Of a stretch of DNA of 64,000 nucleotides, positions 43,515 to 52,462 are shown in pieces (the first letter of the stretch is position 1; each line of letters opens with the position of its first letter). The DNA is taken from positions 36,898 to 100,897 of the forward strand of contig JAQXFO010000017.1 in assembly GCA_029005135.1 (NCBI GenBank), read 5' to 3'. The DNA comes from Lachnospiraceae bacterium. GTDB lineage: Bacteria; Bacillota; Clostridia; Lachnospirales; Lachnospiraceae. The position numbers and the translations under genes are program-made. Under the pieces are notes generated by a model. It was not told the DNA's origin. It searched no databases and saw only the letters and a program-made list of their open reading frames with translations.

Positions 43515-43556
43515 AAAACGAATTCCTCAGCGTGTGCTGAGGAATTCGTTTTCTCT
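43515..43556. terminator. Strong bidirectional terminator between argG and the TPR lipoprotein gene
   Basis: A perfect 16-bp stem (AAAACGAATTCCTCAG at 43515-43530, CTGAGGAATTCGTTTT at 43537-43552) with a 6-base loop, flanked by A- and T-runs. The last codons and the TGA stop of the minus-strand gene lie inside the hairpin. Confidence 0.92.
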
Positions 43557-44606
43557 TAATCCGTTTTCATCGGCGGGATAGGCCGCTATGTAGGCCGCCG
43601 CCCTGGCACGGGCCGTTTCCCAGTCGTTCAGATACTCGTACGCCACGATTTCATTAAAAAGCAGAGACCGGCGTGTCGTCTCATCGTTCAGTGACAGACC
43701 CTTCTGGATGTAGGCCAGCGCCGTCTGATAGCTGCCCTCCGCCATATCGCACAGGGCCAGGCCGTCATAGGCCGCCGCCATCAGATCATCATCCTTGAGA
43801 TGGGCCGTAAACATCGCCCGGGCATCCGTCACATCATCCATCGCCAGATACACCTTGCCCAGAAGAAGCAGCGCTTCCCGGTCGGAGGGATTCTTCTCCA
43901 GCCCCGCCGTCAGCTGAGCCTTGGCTTCGCGGTAATTCTGCAGATAATAATAGACCAGCGCACGGCCGATATAGGCATCGGCATCCTGCTCCGCCATCGC
44001 CAGTCCCTGACGAAGATAGGCGGCGCCGTCGGCGTCCTTCTGCCGCTCGTGATAGAGCTGATAAATACTGATAAAGAGACTGTCGTCATGGCTGAGGGAA
44101 GCCGCCTTATCAAAATCCGCCGCAGCGCCCTCCTCATCGCCGCTTTTGAGCAGGAGCCGGCCCCGGAGGAAATACACCTCCGCATCCTCTTCCTGCGTCA
44201 GCATCGACGTATAAATATCCAGAGCCTTGTCCGTTTCATTATGGCAGGCGCGGCAATAAGCCAGATACAGTGCCGTATCCCGGACAAAGGCCGCATCCTT
44301 GCTCTCACCGTAGAGACGGGCTCTCTCCAGAGCCACACAGGCGTCGGCATAATTATTCCGGCACATGTAGGACAGACCCAGACCACGGTAGGCATCCGGC
44401 AGAAACTCTCCCGTCTCCACGGTCTTCTGAAATAAGCTGCCGGCCGTTTCAAAATCCCCCTGCGCCATGGCCTCCGCCCCGGCGACATAATAATCATGGG
44501 CCTCCCGGCGTGCGCAGCCGGCGGAGAGACACAGCATCACAGCGGCCAGAACCAGCGCTGTCAGGCGTCTCAGGACGCCCGATGCCCTTCTTCTGTCGTT
44601 TCTCAT
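43527..44606 (-). CDS. Lipoprotein with tetratricopeptide repeats
   Basis: The protein has 359 residues: a signal peptide ending in the lipobox LSAGC (Cys30), then TPR units nearly to the end. The helix-pair pattern with Ala/Gly and Tyr at the usual places repeats, for example AGAEAMAQGDFETAGSLF, YRGLGLSYMCRNNYADACVAL, LALCDMAEGSYQTALAYI. TPRs bind other proteins, here outside the cell. The start overlaps the glmM stop by four bases. No enzyme domain is seen; a role as an assembly platform in the cell wall is possible. Confidence 0.85.
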   Translation of the reverse strand: MRNDRRRASGVLRRLTALVLAAVMLCLSAGCARREAHDYYVAGAEAMAQGDFETAGSLFQKTVETGEFLPDAYRGLGLSYMCRNNYADACVALERARLYGESKDAAFVRDTALYLAYCRACHNETDKALDIYTSMLTQEEDAEVYFLRGRLLLKSGDEEGAAADFDKAASLSHDDSLFISIYQLYHERQKDADGAAYLRQGLAMAEQDADAYIGRALVYYYLQNYREAKAQLTAGLEKNPSDREALLLLGKVYLAMDDVTDARAMFTAHLKDDDLMAAAYDGLALCDMAEGSYQTALAYIQKGLSLNDETTRRSLLFNEIVAYEYLNDWETARARAAAYIAAYPADENGLRENEFLSTR

Positions 44607-45958
44607 GACACCACCAGGCCTTCGGCCCTCATCACATCCGCGACAGACTCCACCGCCCGGCGGCATTCTTCATCCGTCGGAGCCTCCGCCATGATGCGGA
44701 TCAGCGGTTCCGTCCCGCTCTCTCTCACCAGGAGACGGCCGTTGCCCGCCAGAGACGCTTCAACACGGCGGCAGGCCTCCTGCACAGCCGGACAGCTCAT
44801 GGCCTCCGCCTTATCGCGGACGCGGACATTGATCAGCACCTGGGGATAGATCGTCACTTCCCCGGCCAGACGTGACAGCGGCTGCTTTTTGTCCAGGATC
44901 GTCTGCATCAGCATCAAAGACGTCAAAAGACCGTCGCCCGTTGCCGCATATTTGCTGAAAATGATATGACCGGACTGTTCGCCGCCGATCTTGTAATTGC
45001 CCTCCATCATCTTTTCGGCCACATATTTGTCGCCGACGGCGGTCCTGACCGTCTGTATGCCGGCCGCCTCGCAGGCCTTGTGCAGACCCAGATTTGACAT
45101 AACAGTCGTGACGATGGTGTTGTCGGTCAGACGTCCCTCTTCCATCATCGCCTTGCCGCAGACATACATAATAAGATCGCCGTCAATGATCTGGCCCTTT
45201 TCATCCACAGCCAGGCAGCGGTCGGCGTCACCATCAAAGGCAAAGCCCACATCCAGCCCCTCTTCGAGGACGAGACGGCGCAGGGCCTCGATATGGGTGG
45301 AGCCGCAGTCACGGTTGATATTCGTGCCGTCCGGCGACGCATTGATCACGGTGGTATCGGCGCCCAGGGCATCAAAGACATTTTTGGCCACCGAGGAGGC
45401 CGAGCCGTTGGCACAGTCGAGACCGACCTTCATATTTTTAAAAGACCGGGTCGGAATCGCAATCAGATAGCCCATATAGCGGTTGCGGCCGGCACTGAAA
45501 TCCACCGTCCGGCCAATATGATCGCGCCGGGCCAGCGGGATCTCGGGAATGCCGTTGTCGATATAATTTTCTATCATCGCCTCAATCTCGGGCTCTATTT
45601 TCTGTCCCGTCGAGCGGATGATCTTGATGCCGTTGTCATAATAGGGATTGTGGCTGGCAGAGATCATGATGCCGCAGTCGAAATCCTCCGTCCGGACGAC
45701 ATAGGACACCGACGGCGTCGTCGTGACATGAAGCAGATAAGCGTTGGAGCCTGACGAGGTGATGCCGCTGGACAGGGCCGCCTCCAGCATATAACTGCTG
45801 CGCCGCGTATCCTTGCCGATGGCGATATGCGCCGTGCCATCCTTATGATTCCTGCCGTAATACCAGCCGAGGAAACGGCCGATAGCATACGCATGCCCGG
45901 CTGTCAGGCTGACATTGGCTTCTCCCCGGAAGCCATCTGTACCGAAATATTTTCCCAT
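44603..45958 (-). CDS. glmM: Phosphoglucosamine mutase
   Basis: GlmM converts glucosamine 6-phosphate to glucosamine 1-phosphate for peptidoglycan precursors. The 451-residue protein has the phosphoserine loop MISASHNPYYDNGIK near residue 100, the metal loop FDGDADRC near 240, and the late sugar-binding RESGTEPLIRIMAE. GGAGG lies before the ATG. In many Firmicutes glmM follows cdaA–cdaR and GlmM inhibits CdaA; here the genes are separated, though both are in the window. Confidence 0.95.
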   Translation of the reverse strand: MGKYFGTDGFRGEANVSLTAGHAYAIGRFLGWYYGRNHKDGTAHIAIGKDTRRSSYMLEAALSSGITSSGSNAYLLHVTTTPSVSYVVRTEDFDCGIMISASHNPYYDNGIKIIRSTGQKIEPEIEAMIENYIDNGIPEIPLARRDHIGRTVDFSAGRNRYMGYLIAIPTRSFKNMKVGLDCANGSASSVAKNVFDALGADTTVINASPDGTNINRDCGSTHIEALRRLVLEEGLDVGFAFDGDADRCLAVDEKGQIIDGDLIMYVCGKAMMEEGRLTDNTIVTTVMSNLGLHKACEAAGIQTVRTAVGDKYVAEKMMEGNYKIGGEQSGHIIFSKYAATGDGLLTSLMLMQTILDKKQPLSRLAGEVTIYPQVLINVRVRDKAEAMSCPAVQEACRRVEASLAGNGRLLVRESGTEPLIRIMAEAPTDEECRRAVESVADVMRAEGLVVS

Positions 45959-45994
45959 AGTAAACCCTTCCTCCGAAAACGCCCCCGCCGGCTG

Positions 45995-46915
45995 TCAGCC
46001 GAAAAGCGGTGTTTTGTAAATACCGGCGTCGATCAGGCCGCGGAAGGCCTCCCGGACCGAGTCCTTGTCCTCGGCATAGGTCACGCCGAACCAGCGGTCA
46101 TCCGTGGGCAGAACCGATACCGCAGCGCTGCCATTCCTGAGAAGGCCGTCGACGATGGTCGGCAGCAAATACTCTGCCGTCGCCGCCTTATCCCCGATAC
46201 CTTCAAGAAAGACCGGGAAGCCCCCGGCAAGCGTCTCGAAAAAGGACGGATAAAAGCCCCACATATTCATCGAAACCAGCCCTTCAGGATCCAGCGCCGT
46301 CATGACGCCGTTTATCGGTGCCGCTGCGCCGGTCTCCGTCATCACGATATTCTTCGTTTCGTCTATACCGGTCAGAAAGCCCCTGTCGTCCATCCGGCAG
46401 ATGCCCCGGGTCACGCCGCCGTTGGCGCTCAGCGTCCGTCCCAGCACGAAACCGGCCAGAGCGATATTCTGACGGCCGGCCGCATCTGCCGGCTGTCCCT
46501 CCGTAAGATACCGATGCAGAAGCGCATATCCCTTCTTGCCGTAGTAATCATCGGCATTGATGACGGCAAAGGGCTCATTGACGACATCCCGGGCCACAAG
46601 CAGCGCCTGACCGGTACCCCAGGGCTTCGTCCGTCCCTCCGGCACACGATAGCCGGCGGGCAGATCTTCAAGACTCTGATACGCATAGGCCACCTCGGTG
46701 ATCCCTTCGATGCGGCGCCCGATAATGTCGCGGAAATCCTTCTCGATATCGCGGCGGATAATAAAGACGACCTTATCAAAACCCGCCTCCAGGGCATCGT
46801 GGATCGAATAGTCAATGATGATCTCGCCGGCCGGGCCCATCGCCGTCAGCTGTTTGACACCGCCGCCGAAACGACTGCCGATACCGGCGGCCAGGATAAC
46901 AAGAGATGTCTTCAT
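45995..46915 (-). CDS. Sugar-phosphate-type nucleotidyltransferase
   Basis: The 306-residue protein has the pyrophosphorylase signature LVILAAGIGSRFGGGVKQL and the metal-binding stretch FAVINADDYYGKK. It lacks the left-handed beta-helix of GlmU, so it is not the usual UDP-GlcNAc enzyme. Proteins of this shape are often annotated only as nucleotidyltransferases; the sugar and nucleotide are unknown. It lies between prfA (ATGA overlap) and glmM (36 bp), so a link to amino-sugar activation is likely but not shown. Confidence 0.8.
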   Translation of the reverse strand: MKTSLVILAAGIGSRFGGGVKQLTAMGPAGEIIIDYSIHDALEAGFDKVVFIIRRDIEKDFRDIIGRRIEGITEVAYAYQSLEDLPAGYRVPEGRTKPWGTGQALLVARDVVNEPFAVINADDYYGKKGYALLHRYLTEGQPADAAGRQNIALAGFVLGRTLSANGGVTRGICRMDDRGFLTGIDETKNIVMTETGAAAPINGVMTALDPEGLVSMNMWGFYPSFFETLAGGFPVFLEGIGDKAATAEYLLPTIVDGLLRNGSAAVSVLPTDDRWFGVTYAEDKDSVREAFRGLIDAGIYKTPLFG

Positions 46916-48000
46916 AATGATGCCTCCTCGTTCTCGGCCTTCGTCAGACGCGCCATCTGATCGGCCGCTGTCAATGCGTCAATAAACTCATCCAGTTCGC
47001 CGTTAAGAACCCCCGTCAGGTTGTGGGAGGTCAGCTTGATGCGGTGGTCCGTCACGCGGCCCTGGGGGAAATTGTAGGTTCTGATCTTTTCCGAGCGATC
47101 GCCGGTACCGACCTGAGACCGCCGCAGATCCGCCCTCTCCGTATCCAGCTTCTCCTGCTGCAGCTCATAGAGCTTTGTGCGAAGGATCTCGAAGGCCTTA
47201 TCCTTATTCTGGAACTGGGAGCGCTCATTCTGACAGGACACCACAATACCGGTCGGAATATGCGTGATCCGGACGGCTGAGGAAGTCTTGTTGATATGCT
47301 GACCGCCGGCGCCCGATGAGCGGAAAACGTCGATGCGGCAGTCCTTCGGATCGATGGTCACATCCGCCTCCATCGCCTCGGGCATGATGGCCACCGTGGC
47401 CGTAGACGTATGGATGCGGCCCCCGGATTCCGTCTCAGGCACCCGCTGTACGCGGTGGGTACCGCTCTCGAACTTCAGACGCGCATAGACGCCGCGGCCG
47501 TTGATGGAGAAGGTACATTCCTTAAAACCGCCCAGGCCGTTCTCGCTGACGGAAATCATATCGCACTGCCAGCCCCGGGACTCAGCGTATTTGACATACA
47601 GACGGTAAAGCTCCGACGCAAAAAGAGCTGCCTCATCCCCGCCGGCCCCGGCCCGGATCTCCACAAGGACATTGCGCTCGTCATTGATATCCCGCGGCAG
47701 CAGCATGATCTTCAGCTGCTCCTCCAGGGTTGTCTTCTTCTCCCGGGCTGTCTTGTATTCCTCCCGGAGAAGCTCCTTCATATCGGCATCGGATTCGCCC
47801 TCCATCATCTCAAGGGCGTCCTCCTCATCACGGCAGCACCGCTTCCAGGACTCGTAGGTTTCAACCACCGGCGTCAGATCCGCCTGTTCCTTCATCAGGC
47901 TCTGAAGACGCTGGGGATCCTCTGCCGTCTCCGGACGGGACAGCTCATTCAGTATCTCTCTCAGCCGCATGGCTGTGCTTTCCATCTTCTCGAACATCAT
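46912..48000 (-). CDS. prfA: Peptide chain release factor 1
   Basis: RF1 reads UAA and UAG and releases the finished protein. The 362 residues contain the codon-recognition tripeptide region, RPETESGGRIHTSTATV (shown here as VPETESGGRIHTSTA), and the catalytic GGQ in SGAGGQHINK. Class I factors are methylated on this glutamine by PrmC, whose gene overlaps the prfA start by four bases. The ATG at 48000 is followed directly by a second ATG. Confidence 0.96.
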   Translation of the reverse strand: MMFEKMESTAMRLREILNELSRPETAEDPQRLQSLMKEQADLTPVVETYESWKRCCRDEEDALEMMEGESDADMKELLREEYKTAREKKTTLEEQLKIMLLPRDINDERNVLVEIRAGAGGDEAALFASELYRLYVKYAESRGWQCDMISVSENGLGGFKECTFSINGRGVYARLKFESGTHRVQRVPETESGGRIHTSTATVAIMPEAMEADVTIDPKDCRIDVFRSSGAGGQHINKTSSAVRITHIPTGIVVSCQNERSQFQNKDKAFEILRTKLYELQQEKLDTERADLRRSQVGTGDRSEKIRTYNFPQGRVTDHRIKLTSHNLTGVLNGELDEFIDALTAADQMARLTKAENEEASL

Positions 48001-48833
48001 TTTACTCCCGAAACGACACGGTCAAGGCCGGCCAGATCTCTGACGATGCGGACATCACGAAAACCGGCCTGACGCATCAGAGACGCCGTCTCCGCACCTT
48101 CATCACAGCCAATTTCAAATAAAAGGACGCCGCCGTCATTCAAAAAGACCGGTGCTTCATCGATAATGCGCCGGTAAAAATCAAGACCGTCCGCACCGCC
48201 GTCCAGGGCCGCCGCCGGTTCAAAGCCGCGCACCTCCTCGTCCAGCCGTGCGATGTCGTCATGTCTGATATAGGGTGGATTTGAAAGAATTATATCATAG
48301 GTACCGGTGACAGGCGAGAATAAATCCCCCGTCACGAAGGCAACACGGTCAATGCCGATCCGGGCCGCATTGCGTCTTGCCGCCTCGACAGCCTCCCCGG
48401 CAATATCGCTGCCGACCCCCGTCAGATGCGGGTGACGCTTCAAAAGCGACAGAATAAGGCAGCCGCTGCCGGTGCACATATCCAGGACCCGGGCCTCTTC
48501 CCGGCCCATCAGAGCTTTCTCAGCCTCCAGCACCAGCACCTCGGAATCAAAGCGCGGGATCAGCGTCGCGGCATTGATCTCAAAATCGTCATCCATAAAC
48601 GGCGCCCGCCCGATGATGCGCTGGACCGGCTCCCGTCCGCAGCGCCGTTTAACCGCCTCCCGGAAATGCGCCTCCGCATCCGGATCAGCCTCATCGAAAA
48701 GCCGCCGGGCATAATCATTCAGGGACAGTTCAAACAGTCCCCGCCAGAGGGCCGCCGCCTCCGCCGCCGCTTCCCCGATGCCGCAGGCCTCAAGACAGCC
48801 CGCCGCCCAGGTCATCAGCGCCCTGACCGTCAT
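47997..48833 (-). CDS. prmC: Release factor glutamine methyltransferase
   Basis: PrmC methylates the GGQ glutamine of RF1 and RF2. The 278-residue protein has an N-terminal helical domain with LYDRIIGRAPF-type sequence (EPVQRIIGRAPFMDDDF), the SAM-binding VLDMCTGSGCLILSL and the catalytic NPPY in ILSNPPYIRHDD. It overlaps DUF1385 and prfA by four bases each, so all three are translationally coupled. Confidence 0.95.
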   Translation of the reverse strand: MTVRALMTWAAGCLEACGIGEAAAEAAALWRGLFELSLNDYARRLFDEADPDAEAHFREAVKRRCGREPVQRIIGRAPFMDDDFEINAATLIPRFDSEVLVLEAEKALMGREEARVLDMCTGSGCLILSLLKRHPHLTGVGSDIAGEAVEAARRNAARIGIDRVAFVTGDLFSPVTGTYDIILSNPPYIRHDDIARLDEEVRGFEPAAALDGGADGLDFYRRIIDEAPVFLNDGGVLLFEIGCDEGAETASLMRQAGFRDVRIVRDLAGLDRVVSGVK

Positions 48834-49786
48834 GCGCCGGCTCCTTCACCGCCGGGAAAATGCTCATCTTCCCAGGCTTTCCAGTTAAAGACTGCCTCAA
48901 CGGCCGCGATGGCCACCTCCACCTGAGAGGCATCCGGCTCCCGGGTGACCATTTTCTGAAGGGCCAGACCCGGCTTCGACAGCACCGTAACCACACAATG
49001 GCTGCTCGCGCCGGCAAAGCGCAGGAATTCATAGGCCAGACCGGCGATGACCGGGATCATCAGAAGACGGATCCCGATGCGCAGAAGGGGCGAGGTCAGC
49101 CCGAAGATCCCCAGAAGCAGAAAACAGATCACCGAGATCATCACCACCAGGAGAAGGAAGCTGGTGCCGCAGCGCTTATGCTGACGGGAGCTCTTCAGAA
49201 CATTCTCCACTGTCAGCGGCAGCCCGTGTTCGATACAGTTGATGCACTTATGCTCGGCACCGTGATAAGCAAAAACCGTCTGGATATCCTTCATCCGCGA
49301 GATCAGCACCATATAGAGAAGGAAGATCGCAATGCGCAGAAGCGCCTCGGCCAGAAGGATCAGTGTCTCGGGGCAGCTGAAGATACGAAGCAGCGAGGAC
49401 AGGAAATAAGGCAGCAGAATAAAAAGACCGACTGACAGAAGTACCGAGAAAATCACCGTCCCCGTCATCAGAGCATGCCAGGTGCGTTCCTCCTTCGCCT
49501 TATCTTCCTCGGTCTTCGCCTTTGCCGTCTCCTCTTCATCATCAAAGAAACGGGCCGACCACATCAGACAGCTCGTGCCGATGACCAGAGAGTCGAGAAA
49601 GGCACCCACACCGCGGAGGATCGGGATCTTATTCAGATTCTTAATGCCTATCACACTTTTGTAATCGCGGATATCGATCGCGATCTCCTTGTCTGGCTTT
49701 CTGACCGCAATCGCGTACTTATCCTTATGGCGCATCATGATGCCTTCCAGAACCGCCTGTCCGCCTATACCGCTGTTATACTGCAC
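48830..49786 (-). CDS. DUF1385 membrane protein
   Basis: The 318-residue protein starts QYNSGIGGQAVLEGIMMR and contains AYHGAEHKCINCIEHG, the marks of the DUF1385 family, with several membrane helices between. Its function is not known; in Clostridia it nearly always precedes prmC and prfA and follows rpmE, as here. The start is a GTG at 49786 with GGAGG 5 bases upstream. Confidence 0.88.
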   Translation of the reverse strand: MQYNSGIGGQAVLEGIMMRHKDKYAIAVRKPDKEIAIDIRDYKSVIGIKNLNKIPILRGVGAFLDSLVIGTSCLMWSARFFDDEEETAKAKTEEDKAKEERTWHALMTGTVIFSVLLSVGLFILLPYFLSSLLRIFSCPETLILLAEALLRIAIFLLYMVLISRMKDIQTVFAYHGAEHKCINCIEHGLPLTVENVLKSSRQHKRCGTSFLLLVVMISVICFLLLGIFGLTSPLLRIGIRLLMIPVIAGLAYEFLRFAGASSHCVVTVLSKPGLALQKMVTREPDASQVEVAIAAVEAVFNWKAWEDEHFPGGEGAGA

Positions 49787-49829
49787 TGCCGCCTCCGTTT
49801 AATCCTGCAAAAAATCTCATTATGCAACG

Positions 49830-49861
49830 AACGGGAACGGTGCCGAAGCGCCGTTCCCGTT
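49830..49861 (-). terminator. Hairpin downstream of rpmE
   Basis: An 11-bp stem (AACGGGAACGG at 49830-49840, CCGTTCCCGTT at 49851-49861) with an inner TTCG-type loop on the minus strand. The nearest T-run on that strand is about 14 bases further, so it may be a processing or partial-termination site between rpmE and the DUF1385 operon rather than a full stop. Confidence 0.55.
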
Positions 49862-49881
49862 GATGATCATGGTTGTGATAA

Positions 49882-50085
49882 TTATTTCTCGATATTGTAC
49901 TTCTTGTTGAAAGCCTCGATACGGCCGCGAGCCTGAGCAGACTTCTGTTTGCCTGTGTAGAACGGGTGGCACTTGGAGCAGATTTCAACGTGGATGTCTT
50001 TCTTGGTGGAACCGGTGACGAAAGTATTGCCGCAGTTGCATGTCACCGTTGCCTGGTAATAATTCGGATGAATGCCTTCTCTCAT
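49882..50085 (-). CDS. rpmE: 50S ribosomal protein L31, zinc-binding type
   Basis: The 67-residue protein begins [21 protein letters not shown] and keeps the cysteines of the zinc-binding (C+) form: Cys-Asn-Cys near residue 16 and Cys-x-x-Cys in [14 protein letters not shown]. The start at 50085 lies 8 bases after AGAGG; upstream in-frame sequence is leader. A zinc-free L31 paralogue may exist elsewhere. It has its own promoter and is followed by the DUF1385–prmC–prfA operon. Confidence 0.95.
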   Translation of the reverse strand: MREGIHPNYYQATVTCNCGNTFVTGSTKKDIHVEICSKCHPFYTGKQKSAQARGRIEAFNKKYNIEK

Positions 50086-50117
50086 TTTCTTTACCTCTAA
50101 TAATTCTTCCTGGTTTC

Positions 50118-50137
50118 TGTACAGGATGATTTGTACA
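50118..50137 (-). promoter_or_regulatory. Paired TGTACA motifs in the rpmE leader
   Basis: TGTACA occurs at 50118-50123 and 50132-50137. Each copy is its own reverse complement, so in RNA they form a 6-bp hairpin with an 8-base loop, between the transcription start and the ribosome-binding site of rpmE. It could be a ribosomal-protein feedback site. Confidence 0.4.
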
Positions 50138-50148
50138 CAGCACATTAG

Positions 50149-50177
50149 ATAATATCACAATGTCTGTGTCATTGCAA
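50149..50177 (-). promoter_or_regulatory. Sigma-A promoter of rpmE
   Basis: On the minus strand TTGCAA (50177-50172), a 17-base spacer and TATTAT (50154-50149). The start near 50142 gives a leader of about 57 bases. Confidence 0.8.
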
Positions 50178-50189
50178 GAGCAAGTTATA

Positions 50190-50423
50190 TCAGCCGCGCA
50201 CCATGAAATCCACCAGCATGCGGACGTCATCCGGATCGGAAGCCAGAATCTCCATCTCCGGGATCTCACCGTTAGAGAAGATCTGAGCCAGGGACACATA
50301 CTGGGACAGCTTGGACTTCAGATTCAGTCTGTCGCCTTCGCCCGTTATCAGCTCGACACGACCTTTGCATTTATCGACTACCTTAAAAAAACCTTCGATA
50401 TCCGTAATGTTATTGACGATCAT
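50190..50423 (-). CDS. Conserved-looking 77-residue protein of unknown function
   Basis: I recognise no domain. The product (77 residues, acidic, with no membrane segment) has a regular hydrophobic pattern (ITDIEGFFKVVDKCKGRVELITGEG...) that suggests a small folded alpha/beta protein. It has a good promoter of its own, an AGAAGG-like site before the ATG and normal codon use, so it is a real gene. Its place between rho and rpmE is worth comparing in related genomes; such small proteins next to these genes occur in Lachnospiraceae. Confidence 0.7.
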   Translation of the reverse strand: MIVNNITDIEGFFKVVDKCKGRVELITGEGDRLNLKSKLSQYVSLAQIFSNGEIPEMEILASDPDDVRMLVDFMVRG

Positions 50424-50473
50424 AAAAAAACCTTCTTTCCTTTGTTTATGCTGCTTTTCATTTTTTCAAACGC

Positions 50474-50502
50474 AGTATAGCAGAAGGGCTTTTTCAAATC
50501 AA
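50474..50502 (-). promoter_or_regulatory. Sigma-A promoter of the 77-residue gene
   Basis: On the minus strand TTGATT (50502-50497), a 17-base spacer and TATACT (50479-50474), just after the rho stop codon. The start near 50467 gives a leader of about 44 bases. Confidence 0.75.
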
Positions 50503-50509
50503 GTAAAAA

Positions 50510-52435
50510 TCATGTCAGACGCCCGGAAAGAACAGCATTCACGACCTGGTCGTTGGTATTTGTCATGGCAAAGGTTCTGAGTATCGCCTCCACGGCTTCC
50601 TCGGCCTTCATGCCGTTCATGCTGCGGCGCATCCGGTTGACGGCCTCCAGCTCCGATTGTGTCAGCAGCAAATCCTCTCGCCGTGTGCCGGACTTGACGA
50701 TATCAATAGCCGGGAAAATACGTCTCTCCTGCAGGCGCCGGTCAAGAATCAGTTCCATATTACCGGTACCCTTGAATTCTTCGTAAACCATATCGTCCAT
50801 CTTGCTGCCGGTATCCACCAGGGCCGTCGCCAGAATCGTCAGACTGCCGCCCTCCCGCATATTGCGGGCCGCACCGAAGAAGCGCTTGGGCATATAGAGG
50901 GCTGTCGGATCCAGACCGCCCGACAGTGTCTTGCCGCTGGGCGGTACCAGCACATTGCAGGCCCGGGCCAGACGCGTAATGGAATCCAGCAGAATGATCA
51001 CATCCTTATGATGCTCCACCAGCCTCTTGGCCCTCTCGATTACCATCTCGGCCACGCGCTTATGATGCTCGGGCATCTCGTCAAAGGTCGAATAGATAAT
51101 CTCCACATTGCGGCCGCTGACCGATTCCTTCATATCCGTGACTTCCTCGGGACGTTCATCGATCAGAAGGATCATCAGATTCGCCTCAGGATCCCGGCGA
51201 AGGATGGAGCGGGCTATATCTTTCAGCAGTGTGGTCTTGCCGGCCTTAGGCGGCGAGACGATCATACCGCGCTGACCCTTGCCGATGGGACTGATCAGAT
51301 CCACGATGCGGGTTGCCACCGAGCCATCCGCTCTCTCAAGGCGGATCCGTTTCGTCGGGAAGGTGGGCGTCATCGTTTCAAAAACCGAGCGGCGGGTCGC
51401 TTCCTCCGGCGGCAGATCATTGATGCTCCGGACATAGAGAAGGGCGCCGAATTTCTCTCCCTGGGCTCTGGGACGGATCTGACCGCTGATCATATCGCCG
51501 GTCTTCAGGCCGAACCGCCGGATCTGTGACGGCGAAACATAGATATCGTCATCACCGGGCAGGAAATTGTCGGAGCGAAGAAAGCCGTAGCCGTCCGGCA
51601 TCACCTCAAGTATGCCGCGGGCTGTTCTGTTTTCCCTCTGGGGCGACGTCACGGTTTGAGATGCCGCAGGCTGGGGCGCCGCAGACGGAACCGACGCTGA
51701 GGAGGACGCGGCAGAGGAAACTGCCGTCTCAAAAGCCGCCGGATTTGCCGGTGAGGCCTCAGAAACCTCCGGTACCTGAGACACCCTTACCGTCGTGAGC
51801 GTCTCCGCGGAAGCCTGTGCCGCCTCACGGGATCCCGGCGCGGATGCGTGTGCTGCCGCCGTGGACACACGTGTCACAGATACGGATTCATGCTCCGCCG
51901 CAGACTCTCTGACGGACGGCGCCGGCTTTCCGACGGCTTCCGCCTTTATCTGTCCGTCAGCCTCCTCCGGGACCGATGCGGAAGAAGGCTTCTCCGGGCG
52001 GGGTAAACGGCGGCGCGGCTGTGACGACCTCTTCCTGTCAGCTGTCTCTCCCGACCGGCGTCTTGTATCACGACGGCGTGTTTTCATATCATTCCGACCG
52101 TCAGCCGCCTTCTCGGCCGATCTCTCAGGCGATCTCTCAACCTGTTTTTCAGCCTGTTTTTCAGCCTGGTTTTCAGCCTGTGTTTCAGCTTTTTTTTCAG
52201 TCTGTGTTTCCGCCGGTTTCTCAGCGGCCTTCCCGTGAGCCTGCCCGGCGGGCCTCCCCGCCGGCGCCGTCTTCCGGGCTTGTTCGGCTTCTGCGGCTTC
52301 CCGGGCATCCTCGGCCAGCATACGTTCGATGAGTTCGTTTTTTCTAAGGGTCGATATGCCCTTCATGCCTCTGGTTTTGGCCAGATCTCTGAGCACCGCC
52401 AGAGACAATGTCTGATACTTTTCTCTTGTCATCAT
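50510..52435 (-). CDS. rho: Transcription termination factor Rho with a long disordered insert
   Basis: Rho is an RNA-dependent ATPase that ends transcription. The 641 residues are longer than the usual 420. After the N-terminal helical domain ([24 protein letters not shown], 10-33) comes a low-complexity insert of roughly 230 residues. It is first rich in Gln, Glu and Lys ([11 protein letters not shown]), then Arg ([10 protein letters not shown]), then Ser/Ala/Pro. The RNA-binding domain starts at [17 protein letters not shown], and the ATPase has [25 protein letters not shown] and the Q-loop/R-loop regions, so the core looks intact. Rho inserts occur in several phyla and can affect RNA binding or phase separation. 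AGAGG lies 7 bases before the ATG. Confidence 0.93.
   Translation of the reverse strand: MMTREKYQTLSLAVLRDLAKTRGMKGISTLRKNELIERMLAEDAREAAEAEQARKTAPAGRPAGQAHGKAAEKPAETQTEKKAETQAENQAEKQAEKQVERSPERSAEKAADGRNDMKTRRRDTRRRSGETADRKRSSQPRRRLPRPEKPSSASVPEEADGQIKAEAVGKPAPSVRESAAEHESVSVTRVSTAAAHASAPGSREAAQASAETLTTVRVSQVPEVSEASPANPAAFETAVSSAASSSASVPSAAPQPAASQTVTSPQRENRTARGILEVMPDGYGFLRSDNFLPGDDDIYVSPSQIRRFGLKTGDMISGQIRPRAQGEKFGALLYVRSINDLPPEEATRRSVFETMTPTFPTKRIRLERADGSVATRIVDLISPIGKGQRGMIVSPPKAGKTTLLKDIARSILRRDPEANLMILLIDERPEEVTDMKESVSGRNVEIIYSTFDEMPEHHKRVAEMVIERAKRLVEHHKDVIILLDSITRLARACNVLVPPSGKTLSGGLDPTALYMPKRFFGAARNMREGGSLTILATALVDTGSKMDDMVYEEFKGTGNMELILDRRLQERRIFPAIDIVKSGTRREDLLLTQSELEAVNRMRRSMNGMKAEEAVEAILRTFAMTNTNDQVVNAVLSGRLT
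52118..52225. repeat. Degenerate 12-bp tandem repeat inside rho
   Basis: About eight or nine copies of a unit close to TTTTTCAGCCTG encode repeats of four residues (Gln-Ala-Glu-Lys and variants) in the Rho insert. The central copies are nearly identical and the outer ones diverged. Copy number could change by slippage without a frameshift. Confidence 0.75.
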
Positions 52436-52462
52436 AGATGAGCCTCTTTCTTATACGCCTTA

